A stretch of DNA of 64,000 bases from Rhynchonema sp. JSB1_4 (GCA_030248065.1 JASAMV010009032.1:1-64000); one strand, 5' to 3'; positions 1-12,020 are shown, numbered from the stretch's first letter. Program-made: numbers and translations. The notes: generated by a model from the letters alone, not told the origin.

Positions 1-602
1 AAACATAATACGAGAATCACCCATCGTCTTCTCTGCTTGCTTCGACCAAGTGAGGGATGGCACACAAGATCAACGTCGGTGCGAATGCACCGGATGGCCA
101 CATACAACTCCAAACAAACTAACTCACCGGTTCACCGTTTCAGCCATACTTTTCTGTATCGCATTGTACCAGGCCCTCACCAGTGCTGGGAAGACGCGCA
201 ACGCACGAACGTAACAACTGCACGCAGTACGCTGGACGGTGATCAGTGGTGTGTGCGTGCCTGATAATGCGCGAACAATCGGCGTGGGTAATGTATTGCT
301 TGAGTTAACGAATGTTGAACTGTGTCAAAATTGAGACACGCAACTGAATCGGTCCTATCTTGTTCACGTGACACCTTTGTATTAAAAGACTTGACTTGTG
401 TATATATGTTTGGCAAAAACGTATACGCTTGTCGAAACGAATTCACAGCACCAATGTATCTGGAAAAAACCTTCACAGCAGGAAGCCACGCACGTGACCA
501 AAGTAGGACCTAACCGATCACCACATTCCATTCCATACCACCAACCATTATTTCCAGATACTGATATCTCAGAAAAGCCACACGTACCTATTTCATTGAC
601 AC
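1..602. other. No gene recognised
   Basis: No exon with consistent frame and splice sites was found here. The downstream end of the unidentified minus-strand gene at 603-2080 may run into this stretch, because its last visible exon (603-813) stays open for some distance before a stop. Confidence 0.4.
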
Positions 603-2080
603 TCGGTTCCCAAGTGATAACGTCTGTTAATCGCATTGACCCGGCTTCAACGGGGATCTTGGGTTCTAGTCTGGTCCGGGTTACGGTCGATAGAAAACCG
701 GTCGAATCGGGCAGCACGTAGAAAATGGTGAGTAGCAGATTGGTGAGCATCTCGGTGCGTCGCAGGTAGTTGCCCAGTGCCGGACGTTGAGCGATGGGCG
801 TGTGCGAATAGAACTGCAACACATATCATTGACAGACATGAAAACGACCACATGTTGTCTCCAATAAGAACTTTTATCGCTTTTAGATGTGATGGGGCAC
901 AAAAAACAGGGTGTGACAGAAGTGACATAGTCATATTGACAAACTTCGTCATATTGATCGTCGTCAAACTAAAGCCAATAATTTTTTTCAGCAGCATAAC
1001 AGCTTATTAGCTGTCTGGGACAGACTTTTCTCCGGGTCCAAATTACTGGCAACATAAATCCCTGAATATCATAAATACAAAGGAATCGGCGACGACAACA
1101 GGTCCATTCCAATCACATCCAATCGCCAAGTTTGATAACTGGCCAACCTTCCCCCAAAAATTGAGGTATGCATAATCTATGCTGTAATTGCATTGTGGTT
1201 TCCTACCTCCAACAACAGATGTGCGTTCAACAAGAACGACATGATTTCATCGAGTAATTCCCGACTGTCCAACGATTTGCCTTGCACAATCAGGGCACAT
1301 ATCCGTTCATAACATTCGCTCATCGGCGTTCCAATAAGTGATGGTGCAGCGCTGTGACATGATAAGATCGTTTAATCAAATTTTTAAGTTAGTTGTCATA
1401 TTTAAAATTGTGTTAAAATAGAAAATTGCCTTCACAAATAAGCCAATCTAACATTTCCAGTTCCGTATGCTGCTTTTCCTTGCTCAACTCGTCATCCGCG
1501 GTTGGCCATAATTTCTGTTCGATATCGAAAATCATCGGTATGCAGCTGCAAGTTAGGAGAGAAAAATAAGCAACAAGACAATAAAAAACAAAGTAATCCA
1601 CAATCATAACAACTGACCGCTTCATTATCGCAACCACAGCTGTTCGTGGGAACCACGCGCGATGTGTCAACAGGCGCAAACATTGCGTCAACAACGTCTG
1701 AAGCCACGGTCGGTAACTAGAAAAGAAACAGAAGACTGTTCGACGTTACCAAAAACAAAAACTATCTTTTTGTCAAACCAACCCGTTCCTATCCAACTGT
1801 TCATCAAGTACCACGGGCAACTGGATTGTTTCATAGTTTGAATTCGGGCTGATGCGTTGATCAACTACGGCGCATCCACTTACTAATCAATCTGAACATC
1901 CACGGCACCAACAATTCGGCGCAGCCCGGTGCGAAGAAATCCGTCCATTCCCTTTTGAACATCTCGTCGCTCGTGCGGATGGCAAAGGCACAGATAGAAA
2001 CGAATAGATTGAGAACGGACAGGGCGAAATGGGCACGATACGATTGCAGGTCGGATGCAACATTCATTGTGACACACGTC
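603..2080 (-). CDS. Unidentified minus-strand gene, probable helical-repeat protein (partial)
   Basis: Product not recognised. Five exon blocks can be read: about 1783-2080 (with a local frame break), 1618-1716, 1436-1545, 1207-1351 and 603-813. The junction 1783/1716 (donor GTTGGT, shared Gly codon) and the junction 1618/1545 (donor GTCAGT, shared Arg codon) agree in phase, as does 1207/813 (donor GTAGGA). The junction 1436/1351 does not agree in phase, so an exon or splice site is wrong there. The protein is rich in Leu and aromatic residues and looks alpha-helical, for example LISKWMRR, TLLTQCLRLLTHRAWF, ELLDEIMSFLLNAHLLLE and MLTNLLLTIFYVLP. No catalytic motif or membrane topology is clear. 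A HEAT/armadillo-like scaffold is possible but unproven. Start and stop are not located. The block before 1783 needs either a one-base correction or a 19-nt intron to stay in frame (see findings). Confidence 0.5.
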
Positions 2081-2638
2081 TGTGACAAAAAGGGCGCCGT
2101 TAGTGGCAACTACAGATAGCCGTCGCACAATGTGGCATAGTATTATAAACCAGCACAGCATGCTTTTTGGTAAGTCTTTGAATTAGCGATGCACCAGGTC
2201 ATCGTCGGTGCAAATGCATTATGTGCGAAAACGTGACGTGACAACGAAAACAGACAGGAGTTGGATAAATAAATCTACATAATTGTCACCTTCCGACCGA
2301 CCTGCATCCACGAGAGCACATTGCATCAGACGTAGTCCCGTTCCCCATCAGTCAGTGTGTCATTGTCAGCCAACACACGCTCAACGACGCTCATTGCAGC
2401 ACAACACAATTGCACACCAACATTGCATTGGGCATTCGTGCAGAAATCACTGCAAACATATAAACCGTTGTCAACGGAACATTTCGAAATATGGCCGATG
2501 TCAAACTTGGTGATGGAATCAGTTCTGATTGTTTGTCGGTCACGTACGTGTGTGAACTGTTGGTTACCCGTCTCGAAATAACTTTTACCACGGTCGAAAT
2601 CAGAAGCATCAGTAAGTTTTGAAAAAAGATTCTTACTT

Positions 2639-4632
2639 AAAGGGTCTCCGCCATATATATTCGACCAAAACCAATCTCAATCAAACTTGGCACGGTGACT
2701 GGGTTTGGTCCAAAACACGCAGGGCCAAGAAAATTTTCCCATATCAGCTCCCTGTCTGAGCCCGAAGGGTTCAAACGTAAAAAAATTTTGACCCTGCCAC
2801 CGCACCATCAAAATAAAATACCGATCTGTTTCGCATGTTCTTAATGTGCCGTTTGATCACAAATGTTTCATAAACGCCTTGGCTCTAATTTAAAATTATA
2901 CTCACTTTTTTTGGCACTACCACAGCTCGCGCTACTTTGCCAAAACCACGCTAATCTTAGAAAAAAAATTTTCTGTTGTATTTTTGGACCACATAGACAG
3001 CACACAGAGCTTTACTATAAACTAGGTAACAAAGCCCATTTATCATGCTATTCAAGCGATTAAAGACCAATTTTCCATCGCTGATAAGTTTCGACAAAAG
3101 TTCCGCTCAACTGTTGTGAGCCTTACCCAACTGCGCAGGCCCCTTCCCCGCGCACACACACAAACTGAAACTTATCCCGGCCGCGTTGTGTGTGGCTGTG
3201 CGGGTCTGAAGGCCCTCCTTTGGGAACAGAGCAAAAACCCAAAAAAAACCCCCAAAAAAACCCCCCAAACAAAACAAAAACAACAAACCAAGCACACTTC
3301 TGTGTCATAATTTCCTATTTTCATAACGATGTACCAAGGTGATATATGGCGCGCTAGATAGTAAAAATATAGTTGTTGTTAATTATGCGCAAAACTGTGT
3401 TGGTTCATGTTCATACTTGAGGTACGAGCAAGAAATGAATTTTACACAAACTCCACCATATTAACAAATTTTCGCTTCCGTCACATTTTTAGCCTATCTA
3501 CTGTTGTGATAGAATCGTGGCATTTACTGTCCGATGAAGCCCCAACGTTATTGTTGTTCATCGATCAAAATCCAACATTCTAGTTCTAACGTATCTTCGG
3601 CAGAAGTCGTTCAAATGAAGGCACCGTAGACGCTGGGCCGGTTACAAGCCCGACCTTATTGTTGTTCATCGATCAAAATCCAACATTCTAGTTCTAACGT
3701 ATCTTCGGCAGAAGTCGTTCAAATGAAGGCACCGTAGACGCTGGGCCGGTTACAAGCCCGGTTGTAGTTCCAAGTCCAACGCATGGACCTCAATGATCAC
3801 GATTTTTCTAAAGATACGTCAGAGCTAGAATTTTGGATTTTGACCGATAAACAACAATAACGTTGGGGCTTTATCGAACAGTAAATACGACACTTCCATC
3901 ACAACTGCGGGTAGGCTATAAATATGACGGAAGCAAAATTTGCTAAAATTATGAATTTTGTGTAAAATGCATTTCTTGCTCGTACCTCCAAGTATGCAGA
4001 TGAACCAACATAGTTTTGCACATAATTAACAACAATTATATTTTTACTATCTGGCGTGCCATATATCACCTTGGTACATCGTTACTAAAATAGGAAATTA
4101 TGACATAGAAGTGTGCTTGGGGTCCCCAGAAAATGGGAAAAAAGTTGAGGCTCACAACAGTTGAGCAAACTTTTGTCGAAACTTATCAGCGATGGGAAAT
4201 TGGTCTTTGATCGCTTGAATAGCGTGATAACTGGGCTTTGTTACCTATTTTATAGTAAAGCTCCGTGTGTTGTCTATGTGGCCTAAAAATACAACCGAAA
4301 AATTTTTTCTAAAATTAGCGTGGTTTTTGGCAAAATAGCGCGAGCTGTTGTAGTGCCAAAAAAGTGAGTATAATTTTAAATTAGAGCCAAGGCGTTTATG
4401 AAACATTTGTGATCAAACGGTACATTAAGAACATGCGAAACAGATCGGTATTTTAATTTCAAGGTGCGGAGGTAGGGCAAAATTTTTTACCTTTCAGCTC
4501 TCCGGGCTCAGACAGGGAGCTGATATGGGAAAAAAACTTTCTTGGCCATGAGTGTTTTGGACCAAGCCCAATTACCGTGCCAAGTTTCAATGAGATTGGT
4601 TTTGGTCGAATATATATGGCGGAGACCCTTTA
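2639..4632. mobile_element. 2-kb foldback (long inverted-repeat) element
   Basis: The ends are mirror images: TAAAGGGTCTCCGCC at the left and its complement at the right. Similarity runs inward on both arms (left about 2639-3590, right about 3800-4632). The left arm carries about 150-170 bp (roughly 3121-3290) absent from the right. The centre holds two direct copies of a block of about 112 bp (near 3548 and 3655). No transposase-like reading frame is visible. The flanks are compatible with a TA/TTA target. It sits between ZNF598 exon 8 and the unidentified gene. Non-autonomous foldback transposon is the best reading. Confidence 0.8.
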
Positions 4633-4787
4633 TGGAGGTGAACGGCACATCAACATGGAAAATCAAGAAATCCAAAATACTGGCCTTCGTGTATGGTGTA
4701 GCAGAAACATCTTGCTGCCACTATTGGTGTCACACGATAATAAAACGCGAAACCAACCATTAAAATTGGCAGTGTTCGCTTGTTCAC

Positions 4788-7235
4788 CTCCAAGGTTGGG
4801 AATTCCTGTGGTTTGAATTCAGGCGTTGCTGGCTCTTTTGGTTTGGTTTGGTCGCTCAGAGCGGATGGAGCTGTGGGCACACGGAGAATGGTTTGAATAA
4901 ATGAGAGAGATCTTGGGCCGTTTCTGTAAATATGGTTTAAAAAGACAACTTTATTCTGTTTTTTGTGTATGTGGTATTATGCATGCAAACGGTAAAAAGA
5001 TTCTGCACGCTTCGAATAAGTTGGAGAATAAATACGATACAAACGAATTCACGTGCTATTATAAATTTCCAAATTCACCGCCGCACAGTAAAATACGCCC
5101 CATAGTTAATGTCAAGTTATAAACCCGAACGCTAACCATGCGCGGTTCTGAAACATTGCGCGCAGCTGCCTGGCTGGCTGGCAAGCTGCGTGTGTGTTGA
5201 CTGTCCGAATGCTTCACAAGTTGAATTTCGAGTTTAGAACCTAACATTAACTATGGGGCGTACTTTACTGTGCGGCAGCGAATTTGGAAATTTACTATAC
5301 AACGATTAAGTCATCTCCAGCAAAGCGATTAAGAGCTAAATGTTTTGTGCGTTTGACAAAATAAGTTGAACATGACAAGAAGTTGATTTACCACTCACTT
5401 CTGCACTTCACTCCCACCGTTGAGTGCGAAAGCTAAAATCTAAGAAACATACTTTCATTTGCAAACACGCACCTTGAGCCCATTCCACCATTGTCATTAT
5501 CGAACAGCCTCCTTGCAGCAAAGCCACCCCTGTTCATGCCTTTCCCACCGCGTCCTCTAGCTCCACCACGAAGTTGCGAATCGGTGGTCAAACTGATATC
5601 GACAGGCACCTGTTGTTTGCGTTTGCCGTGCGCATTCGCCTGAATCACATATCAATGTGAGTGTTTGTTCGCTGATGAGAACTGAATCAAAATAACTGAA
5701 GACACTGATAAGGTACACACTTGATGTGCCTTGAAGTCGATTTCGGTGCGAAACACACTCGTGAATCGCTCATTTACACATGCGGCAGTTTCGCACAAAT
5801 AGTGATGTTGGCGAAAATGTTCGCGCAATTGCTCATATTCACTGGAATCAAATAATAAATTAGATTTTACAATTCTACAAACAAACACCAATTAAAAACT
5901 AACGAATAAAATTGATTCTCTCCATCGGCGTCACAGAAATGGCAGAAATAGTGTTCCATTCGCAGATGTCGATACAAATAGTCGGAATCCACGAAACGGT
6001 CGTCGCAGAATTGGCACTGCGGATGGCCTCTAAGTTCTTTGTTGATGTTCTTTCAAATCACGAACCGTGGACAGAATTGAAAAAAATTGCGACGCAATCA
6101 TTTCTTGCGAGGCGCAACATTTTATCTTGCCAGAAATCACCAAAACGGCAGCATGAACAGCGACAACGATCCTTCTCAATCCCCAAAACAATTATGCCAA
6201 CCTTTGTAACTTTTATCCTCATCATCACCGACCCTGCGATGTTTGGCTAGATCGCCTCGGGTGCAGCACTTCCTTTCACTCGGGAATAACCGCAGATGGT
6301 TCACACACAGATCACAAAAATATCGTTCGTGCTCGCGTCGCATGTGACGATCCAGTTCGTCAAATGTGTTGAATGTTGGCCTCAAGTGAATAGCTTGTAT
6401 TTTAAGATCACGGACAATTGGAAATTGATAAAAAAATCGAGGACCGCATCAACGTTTAGAAGGCAAGCACAAGACTATGATATTTCGCAGTGAGTCACGA
6501 TGATACGGCTCAAAAAGCACAACTCACTCATTAGCACACATTGTGCAGAAATGTGCGAGAATATCGTCAAACGCGCGGATGGCGGCGACATTCTCGAATC
6601 GTATACCGTGTTTGTTGCCAATCGGTGTGCGAATGTAAGACTGCACTTGGCGACGATCGGGCAGTAGCGGGGTGGAGGTAATGAAGATCTGCTCGTGGCA
6701 CAAACGGTTTGGCATTTGGAGTATTTGACGATTGATCAATTATTTGGGCAGTTTTTAGTGAATCATAATCATATCAATCGAGGTTCAAAAAAGAATTAAG
6801 TGCAATTTTTTCGGATTTTTCCATCGTTATTGTTTCGCGGTCAAAGCCAGCGGTTTCGGCCCCCCACTGCATTCAAGTACAGTATACAGTTATGAATCAT
6901 TTTACAGCCATACGAGCAAAAATCATTTCATTATGACCAACCTCTGGCAGCACATATCGACAAATACTGCATTCCTGCTGTTCATAAAGCACACGCATGC
7001 GAATGCCGCATTCGAAGCACACAACATGACCGCAACTGCCGACACAAAAGAAGTCCTGGAAGAGAAACCCAGATCAGCTATTCCTATTCCTGACTGAAAA
7101 TTGATAAAACCTGCAAACCTGTTTCAGGCAACAAATGACACACTGATGGTCAGATACGGACATCGTACGATTTGGCGGCCCACGACCAGGTGGCTTGCGT
7201 TCGGGACTTGGCTGTGGGAATTTGGCTGCGTGCAT
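4788..7235 (-). CDS. znf598: ZNF598/Hel2-type E3 ubiquitin ligase (3' end not found)
   Basis: This family marks collided ribosomes by ubiquitinating small-subunit proteins in the cytosol. Coding exons, 5' to 3': 7119-7235, 6942-7055, 6528-6688, 6202-6380, 5904-6027, 5721-5841, 5473-5639 and 4788-4870. Phases match through exon 7. The start ATG is at 7235. The RING is split over exons 1-2: CVICC, then CGHVVCFECGIRMRVL and ECSIC. Exon 3 ends in HFCTMCAN, the first Cys pair of the next finger. Exon 4 reads YFCDLCVNHLRLFPSERK, then a GDLAKHRRVGD stretch typical of the family. Exons 5-6 carry HPQCQFCDDRF, HYFCHFCDADGE and FRTEIDFKAH. Exon 8 has EFKPQEFPTLE, matching the DFPSL-type motifs of ZNF598. 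The exon 7/8 phase fits only with an alternative donor (GTGGAA) or an unseen exon. The C-terminal part beyond 4788 was not found; the 2-kb foldback lies just downstream. Confidence 0.93.
5063..5293. repeat. Hairpin MITE-like element in a ZNF598 intron
   Basis: Terminal inverted repeats of nearly 50 bp (AAATTTCCAAATTC...GCCGCACAGTA and its complement) enclose about 130 bp with no reading frame of note. It lies in the intron after ZNF598 exon 7. The superfamily is not assigned. Confidence 0.75.
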
Positions 7236-7921
7236 CGTTTGATTGGATATAATTCAACAGAGTTGGGTGTGTGGAAATGGGTGCCAATTTGTGATGCGAA
7301 TATAAATTTGATAAAATCCAAGTTTCTTCTTTCTTTCTGAAATGTGTACTGGAGCTGTGAAATTTTCAGACCGAAATACCAACAATAAAGTCAAATGCCT
7401 CAATAAGAGAAGCCTTGCCTGCAGTGAAACAGCAAGGTCTTGCATAAAGTATGGAATATACCAACGCACCTGGTGACTACGCTCAGAACATGACGCTGTC
7501 TGACGTCACCCGCGAAAGCAAAAGCATTTCCAAGGTGGCGCAATAATATGAGCAACGCATGTTCTGCGTTACTGCCAGGTAGCAAAAATTATCGCCACGA
7601 TCAATAATGAAGGGATATTCAAACCCTTTCCACAATCGATGCAACAGAACAATGACAATAAAAAGTTTTCATCCACTTTCAAGGCAAATTACATTCAATT
7701 ACAGCCAGTTAGATAGAACTTTTTAGCAATGTTAACAATTTGCAATACCTATATGAAGGCGCTAAAGCCACGTCTCCAGTCACCAAACAACGGTGGACAG
7801 ACAACCCACCCAGGTGGATGGCACAACAACAAACATTGGGATATCAATTTTGCATAACAATCTGCCGGGACAATTATCAAAACAACACTAAAAACTCCAT
7901 AGAAAAGAGCAAAACGCCAAC
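7236..7921. other. Gap between striatin exon 2 and the ZNF598 start
   Basis: About 690 bases. The next conserved striatin block (the coiled coil expected after ...MERAEMK) was looked for on the minus strand and not found. It presumably contains the ZNF598 promoter and 5' UTR. Nothing else stands out. Confidence 0.5.
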
Positions 7922-8499
7922 CTTCATTTCAGCGCGTTCCATATCCCACTGCGCCCGCTCCATCTCAAACCGACTCCATTCGTGTTGTATGAAGTGCAGC
8001 ACACCCGGCATCGTGTATGGCGTCTGTCAAATAGGTAACATAATTAGTTTTTTTAAAGAAGATCACAATTTGCTGCACAAAAAAGCCGACAACGACGAGC
8101 AACACATAAAGTAAAACTACGCCAACACGAGCCCGATTTCGGAGCTGGCAAAATGGTGAAACATTCATGACGTGGCTGCTGATTTGGGAAACGTTACACG
8201 TTGTAGCATACAACATGGAGCATGATGATTTTCTCTTTCTTTGTGTTTTGCAAGTTCACCACCTCCGAAATCGGGCTCGTGTTGACGTAGTTTGCCTTTA
8301 CTTTATTCATCCTGTCATCATGTGATTGCACCTTGATCTCGACACCGGCATCGTCCTGCTGCATTGCATCACCATTGTTCACATCAATGCTGCCTGATGC
8401 CATCCCGCCACCACCAACATTGCCACCGCCACGAAACAACGGGTCCACCGGATACGACGGCGTGGAACTCATATCGCCTGTTGTGCCAATGTCTACCAT
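7922..8499 (-). CDS. strn: Striatin, first two coding exons only
   Basis: Striatins are STRIPAK scaffolds that bind PP2A, with an N-terminal caveolin-binding/coiled-coil part and C-terminal WD40 repeats. Exon 1 (8332-8499, 56 codons) starts at ATG 8499 and is low complexity and Gly-rich (RGGGNVGGGG). Exon 2 (7922-8023, 34 codons) reads TPYTMPGVLHFIQHEW then SRFEMERAQWDMERAEMK, a close match to the conserved striatin block PGILHFLQHEWARFEVERAQW. Both junctions are phase 0; donors are GTGCAA and GTTGGC. The coiled coil and WD40 repeats that should follow are missing from the rest of the window on this strand, and ZNF598 starts 690 bases downstream on the same strand. Either the gene is truncated, its remaining exons lie beyond position 1 with ZNF598 nested inside, or the assembly is misjoined here. 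Confidence 0.85.
8112..8297. repeat. Inverted repeat in striatin intron 1
   Basis: Arms of about 38 bp: AAACTACGCCAACACGAGCC... at 8113 and its near-perfect complement near 8261-8297, with a spacer of about 110 bp. Confidence 0.7.
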
Positions 8500-8749
8500 C
8501 GCCGTCGCATACGATTCGAATCAATCAAGCGATTTATTGCGAAGATTGATCCAACGCATTATTGGCTTGGTTATTTTTTGGCTGCTGCAATGCATTACAA
8601 ACATACGCAACACGCAGCACACAATGTAAAGTGAAATTATTGAAAGGGACACAATTGATGTTCAATTATGCGAAGTAAAAACTAGCAAAAACTAGAAAGA
8701 ATTAAAAACGTGAGATCTCATGAACCTATTAAAACGGGTTCTGTATCAT

Positions 8750-9145
8750 TACGGTCCAGTGCTCACTGCGGTCCGTGGGCCTTAGCTTACGCCAGTTACG
8801 CCTGACAAGAAGCGGAACGCGGAAGCCTAAGCCTAGGACAAGCCCAGAAGTGGACTCTGGTGGGTGGGGTGAGCACACGCACACAAGACTGTAACGATAC
8901 GGAACCAGCCGAGCCGGGCTTGGGCCGGAGCGGAGATTTTGGGAAATCGGGTCGAGCAGAGCGGCGCACGCCAGATTGCGCATGTGTGCGCCTTCTGGCC
9001 CTGGGCTGTCATTTTTCACTGCACTCCACGAGGTTCGGGCCGGGATTTTGGACTTTTGGTTCCGGTCAGCCGGGCCGGAGATTTGGAGGTTTGGGCCCGC
9101 CTGCCCGCCCAGTGTGGTTCCTGGAGGAAGGCCCCCCCTAAGGTA
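8750..9145. repeat. GGGCC-rich degenerate repeat
   Basis: GC-rich stretch with recurring CGGGCCGG-like words (GGGCCGGAG, TCGGGCCGGG), bordered at 8822-8840 by CCTAAGCCTAGG. It resembles the interior of the hAT-type GGGCC element at 53632-54004 but has no clear ends. Its open frames look compositional, not coding. Confidence 0.55.
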
Positions 9146-9479
9146 CACTAACCAAGAAAAAAATAGTCACATTCTCTTCCCTTCATTTTATCACGAACTA
9201 AAAAATGAGCCAAAAAAACAAAAAAAAATAATAAAAAAATAAAAAATAATAATAAAAAAATAATAAGAAAAACCGGCGAAAATTCACGAAAAAATCCAAG
9301 CCAACTTTTCTCTTCCAAATAATGGAACAGCTTCCTCCACCCTCACCAGCAAAACATCCAAGCCAACTGCAACCGACCAATCACATTTTAGCCGAATAAA
9401 ATTCAAACGCTATGTGCTTAAGCATACATGACGTCACTTCCGAGCACTTCTCCGCTTCTCCCGTTAACCGGCCCCAGAA

Positions 9480-10620
9480 AATGTGGCCTAAAACACTAAT
9501 TTCGCGCGCAGCGCGCGATTTTTCGCCTATTTGCAGACAAATATGCTAATTTTATGCAATTTTAAGCCAAAAATGAATGTTTTGGGTAAAAAGTTAGGTG
9601 GGGCGGCAACCTACCTACTGTACCAGGGGAGGGGCGGCAACCTACCTACTGTACCAGGCGAGGGGCGGCAACCTACCTACTGTACCTTGGGGGGGGGACC
9701 CCCCCCCCCCCCAGCCACACCATTGATACCAATACCCAATACCAGAATTAGACCCAATACCACTACCAAACACTGGTATTGATATTGGTATTGGGTGGTA
9801 TTGGTATTGGGTATTGTGCCCACCCATAGTCTCAATCGGGCCGGGTTTGGCCGGCCCGGCCCGGCCCGAGCCCCCAAATCTCCCGCCCGGCCCGGCCCGA
9901 CCCGAACCCCCAAATCTCCGGCCCGGCCCGGCCCGAATTTTTGGCTCAGATTTTAACTCAATTTTCGTCATAAGTTTTTGCGATTTTTTGAGCCTATTTT
10001 TTTGGTTGAAAATTCATTGTTTTCCGTAAAAAGTCGTCAGATAGACAATACCAGGTGCAGCATGGGGGTGGGGTCCCCCTAGGTACAGTAGGTTAGGTAG
10101 ATTGACGCTCCATCTTGGTACAGACAGTAGGTAGGTCGCCGCCCGGCGGCTGGTACAGTAAGTTGCTATTTTTGGTTCAAAATGGTATAAAATCGGTATT
10201 TTTCACCCCAAACAGGCGAAAAATCGCGCGCTACGTGCGAAAAGAGCGTTTTAGAGAACATTTCATCAATACGTATTTAGACTTAAAAATTTTTATTCGC
10301 CCCCCTAGCTCGGCCGATACAGTAGGTAGCAATGGTGTGGCTGGGCGGGGGGGGGGTCCCCCATACATAGGTACAGTAGGTAGGTAGATTGACGACGCGC
10401 CATCCTGGTACAGTAGGTAGGTAGCCGCCCCCGGCTGGTACAGTAGGTTGCTATTTTTGGCTCAAAATGGTGTAAAATCGATATTTTTTACCCCAAATAG
10501 GCGAAAAATCGCGCAATGCGCGCGAAATTAGCGTTTTAGAGCACATTTTCATCAAAATTTAGACATCAAAATTTTTGTCCCCCCCCCTAGCTCGGCCGGT
10601 ACAGCATGTAGGTTGATTGC
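9480..10620. repeat. Complex repeat with TACAGTAGGTAGG units and G/C tracts
   Basis: Repeated units containing GGTACAGTAGGTAGG, CGAAAAATCGCGC and TTTTGGCTCAAAATGG occur inverted at 9490-9700 and direct at about 10120-10330 and 10400-10600. Between them are a G-run/C-run palindrome at about 9688-9712, a TATTGGTATTGGG microsatellite at 9720-9810 and CCCGGCCCGG arrays at 9835-9940. No coding evidence. Confidence 0.7.
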
Positions 10621-10867
10621 AGGCCTGGGTAGCCACACCACTGGACAATACTGATCACTTACTTGCCGAATCCGTCAGAAATTTTCGTATTTTTGACCAA
10701 AAAATCCCTGCTTTTCTCAGTAAAATAAGTCACTTCAGAAGCTTCGGCCCGACCCTCCAAATCTCCGGCCCGGCCCGGCCCGGCCCGAGCAAAAAGCCCA
10801 AAATCGCGGCCCGGCCCGGCTCGGCCCGGCCCGGCCCGGCCCGGCCCGGCCCGACCTCTGATTTACA

Positions 10868-11040
10868 GCTAAAAATAATCTAGCAGATCAACCACGTTGG
10901 CGCAGGTCTGAAACATTCTCTTTACTACATGCTTTGTGTGCGATCACGCAACGCAACGTCATTGCCCCGTCACTTTCCCTCTTTACGATTCAGGAAAAAA
11001 ATTTGACCAATTCTTATAAAGTCATTGTGCGACCAATATA
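10868..11040. repeat. Dispersed repeat, copy 1 (Penelope-associated)
   Basis: About 170 bp, beginning near TAGCAGATCAACCACGTT and ending GTGCGACCAATAT. It recurs in direct orientation at 14400-14572 with few differences. Copy 1 abuts the end of the GIY-YIG reading frame, so it is probably the terminal segment of the same element. Confidence 0.75.
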
Positions 11041-11458
11041 TACACGCTCCCATGCACCTGCATTCAAGTTTAGTTCAGGGTGGCGCGCCCTTATGAACAA
11101 TGCCTCAAGATGTTGCAGCTGGAAGTAGTTTTGTTCAGTGCCCAACACGGTCACCTGTTCATCTTGTATGTACGTTGTGGTGCCGTTAGCATTCGTGACA
11201 CGACTGTGTTCTCTGTATTCTCGCAAGTGTTATGACAGCCCGGGATACTGTTTCACGGTTGTTGCCAACGTCAGCTCGGTGTTGTGCAATGCGCTTTTTC
11301 AGTGGCTGGGTGGTCTCGCCGATGTACTTGCGACCACACGTGCACTGCACTTCGTACACAACGTTGCGTCTGTCCATTTTGCTGATCGGCTGATGTTTCA
11401 CTTTGCGATAGTACAAGTGCTTGCCGATTTGATTGTATCGTGGAAAAAACCTAGATAG
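11014..11458 (-). pseudogene. Penelope-like GIY-YIG endonuclease fragment, frameshifted
   Basis: Reading on the minus strand from about 11458 gives a C-terminal GIY-YIG module of the kind attached to Penelope-like reverse transcriptases: RRNVVYEVQCTCGRKYIGET, then TQPLKKRIAQHR, followed by a segment ending HLEALFIRARHPELNLNAG. The first part runs in one frame to about 11226 and the second continues in another frame to the stop near 11014, so one frameshift breaks the protein. No reverse-transcriptase domain is found upstream (higher coordinates), so the copy is 5' truncated. The family call is firm for GIY-YIG and less so for Penelope itself. Confidence 0.8.
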
Positions 11459-11534
11459 AAGGAGGTCTATTGATTCACTGACCCCATTTTGGGGGCTCTA
11501 TTACGAGGGGGGCTCCAGTGTAGTACTTGGCCAG

Positions 11535-11620
11535 GGTATACTGGCGGAAAAACCGGTTTTTTATATTTCGTGAAAAAACCGAAAAAAAACGAAAAAAACC
11601 GATAAAGAACCGCAATGTAT
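11535..11620. repeat. Truncated copy of the TATACTGGCGG MITE
   Basis: About 85 bp matching the left end of the element at 48473-48765 (TATACTGGCGGAAAAACCGG through GATAAAGAACCGCA), ending where a GGGCC element begins at 11623. Confidence 0.75.
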
Positions 11621-12020
11621 AACAGAGGTCGCAATCGGGCCGGCCCGGCCCGGCGATTTTCGGCTTTTAGCTCGGGCCGGGCCGGGCACCCCGGGCCGAA
11701 GCTTCTGAAGTGACTTACCGGAGTTTTCCACTTAAAGCCCGGGGGCTCTATCCGGAAATTGGTGGAAAATGGACCCTCCGACCAGAAAGAAAAAATCCAA
11801 TTAGAGCCCCGGGGGCTTTAAGTGGAAACGTTTCCACTTACAGCCCTCGGGGGCTTTAAGCGGAAAACTGGGTGTTTTCATCGTTGTCAGTAGGGACACT
11901 TTAGGCCAGCACTTTGACATTCTGATACCATATTTCAACCTGATTGTGAGGATCTTCATCTAAACGTGGCAAAACGTTGGTAAAATAACAGAAAAGTGGG
12001 GTATTTTGGTCATTCTTACA

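Noticed and set aside
603..2080. DOCK-family, RalGAP or exportin identity for the helical minus-strand gene
   Set aside because: Compared from memory with several large helical proteins; only generic Leu-rich similarity was seen and no diagnostic motif, so no name was given.
8750..10860. Long frames of Gly/Pro/Arg-rich protein in the GGGCC regions
   Set aside because: They arise from CCCGGG arrays open in several frames on both strands; compositional artefact.
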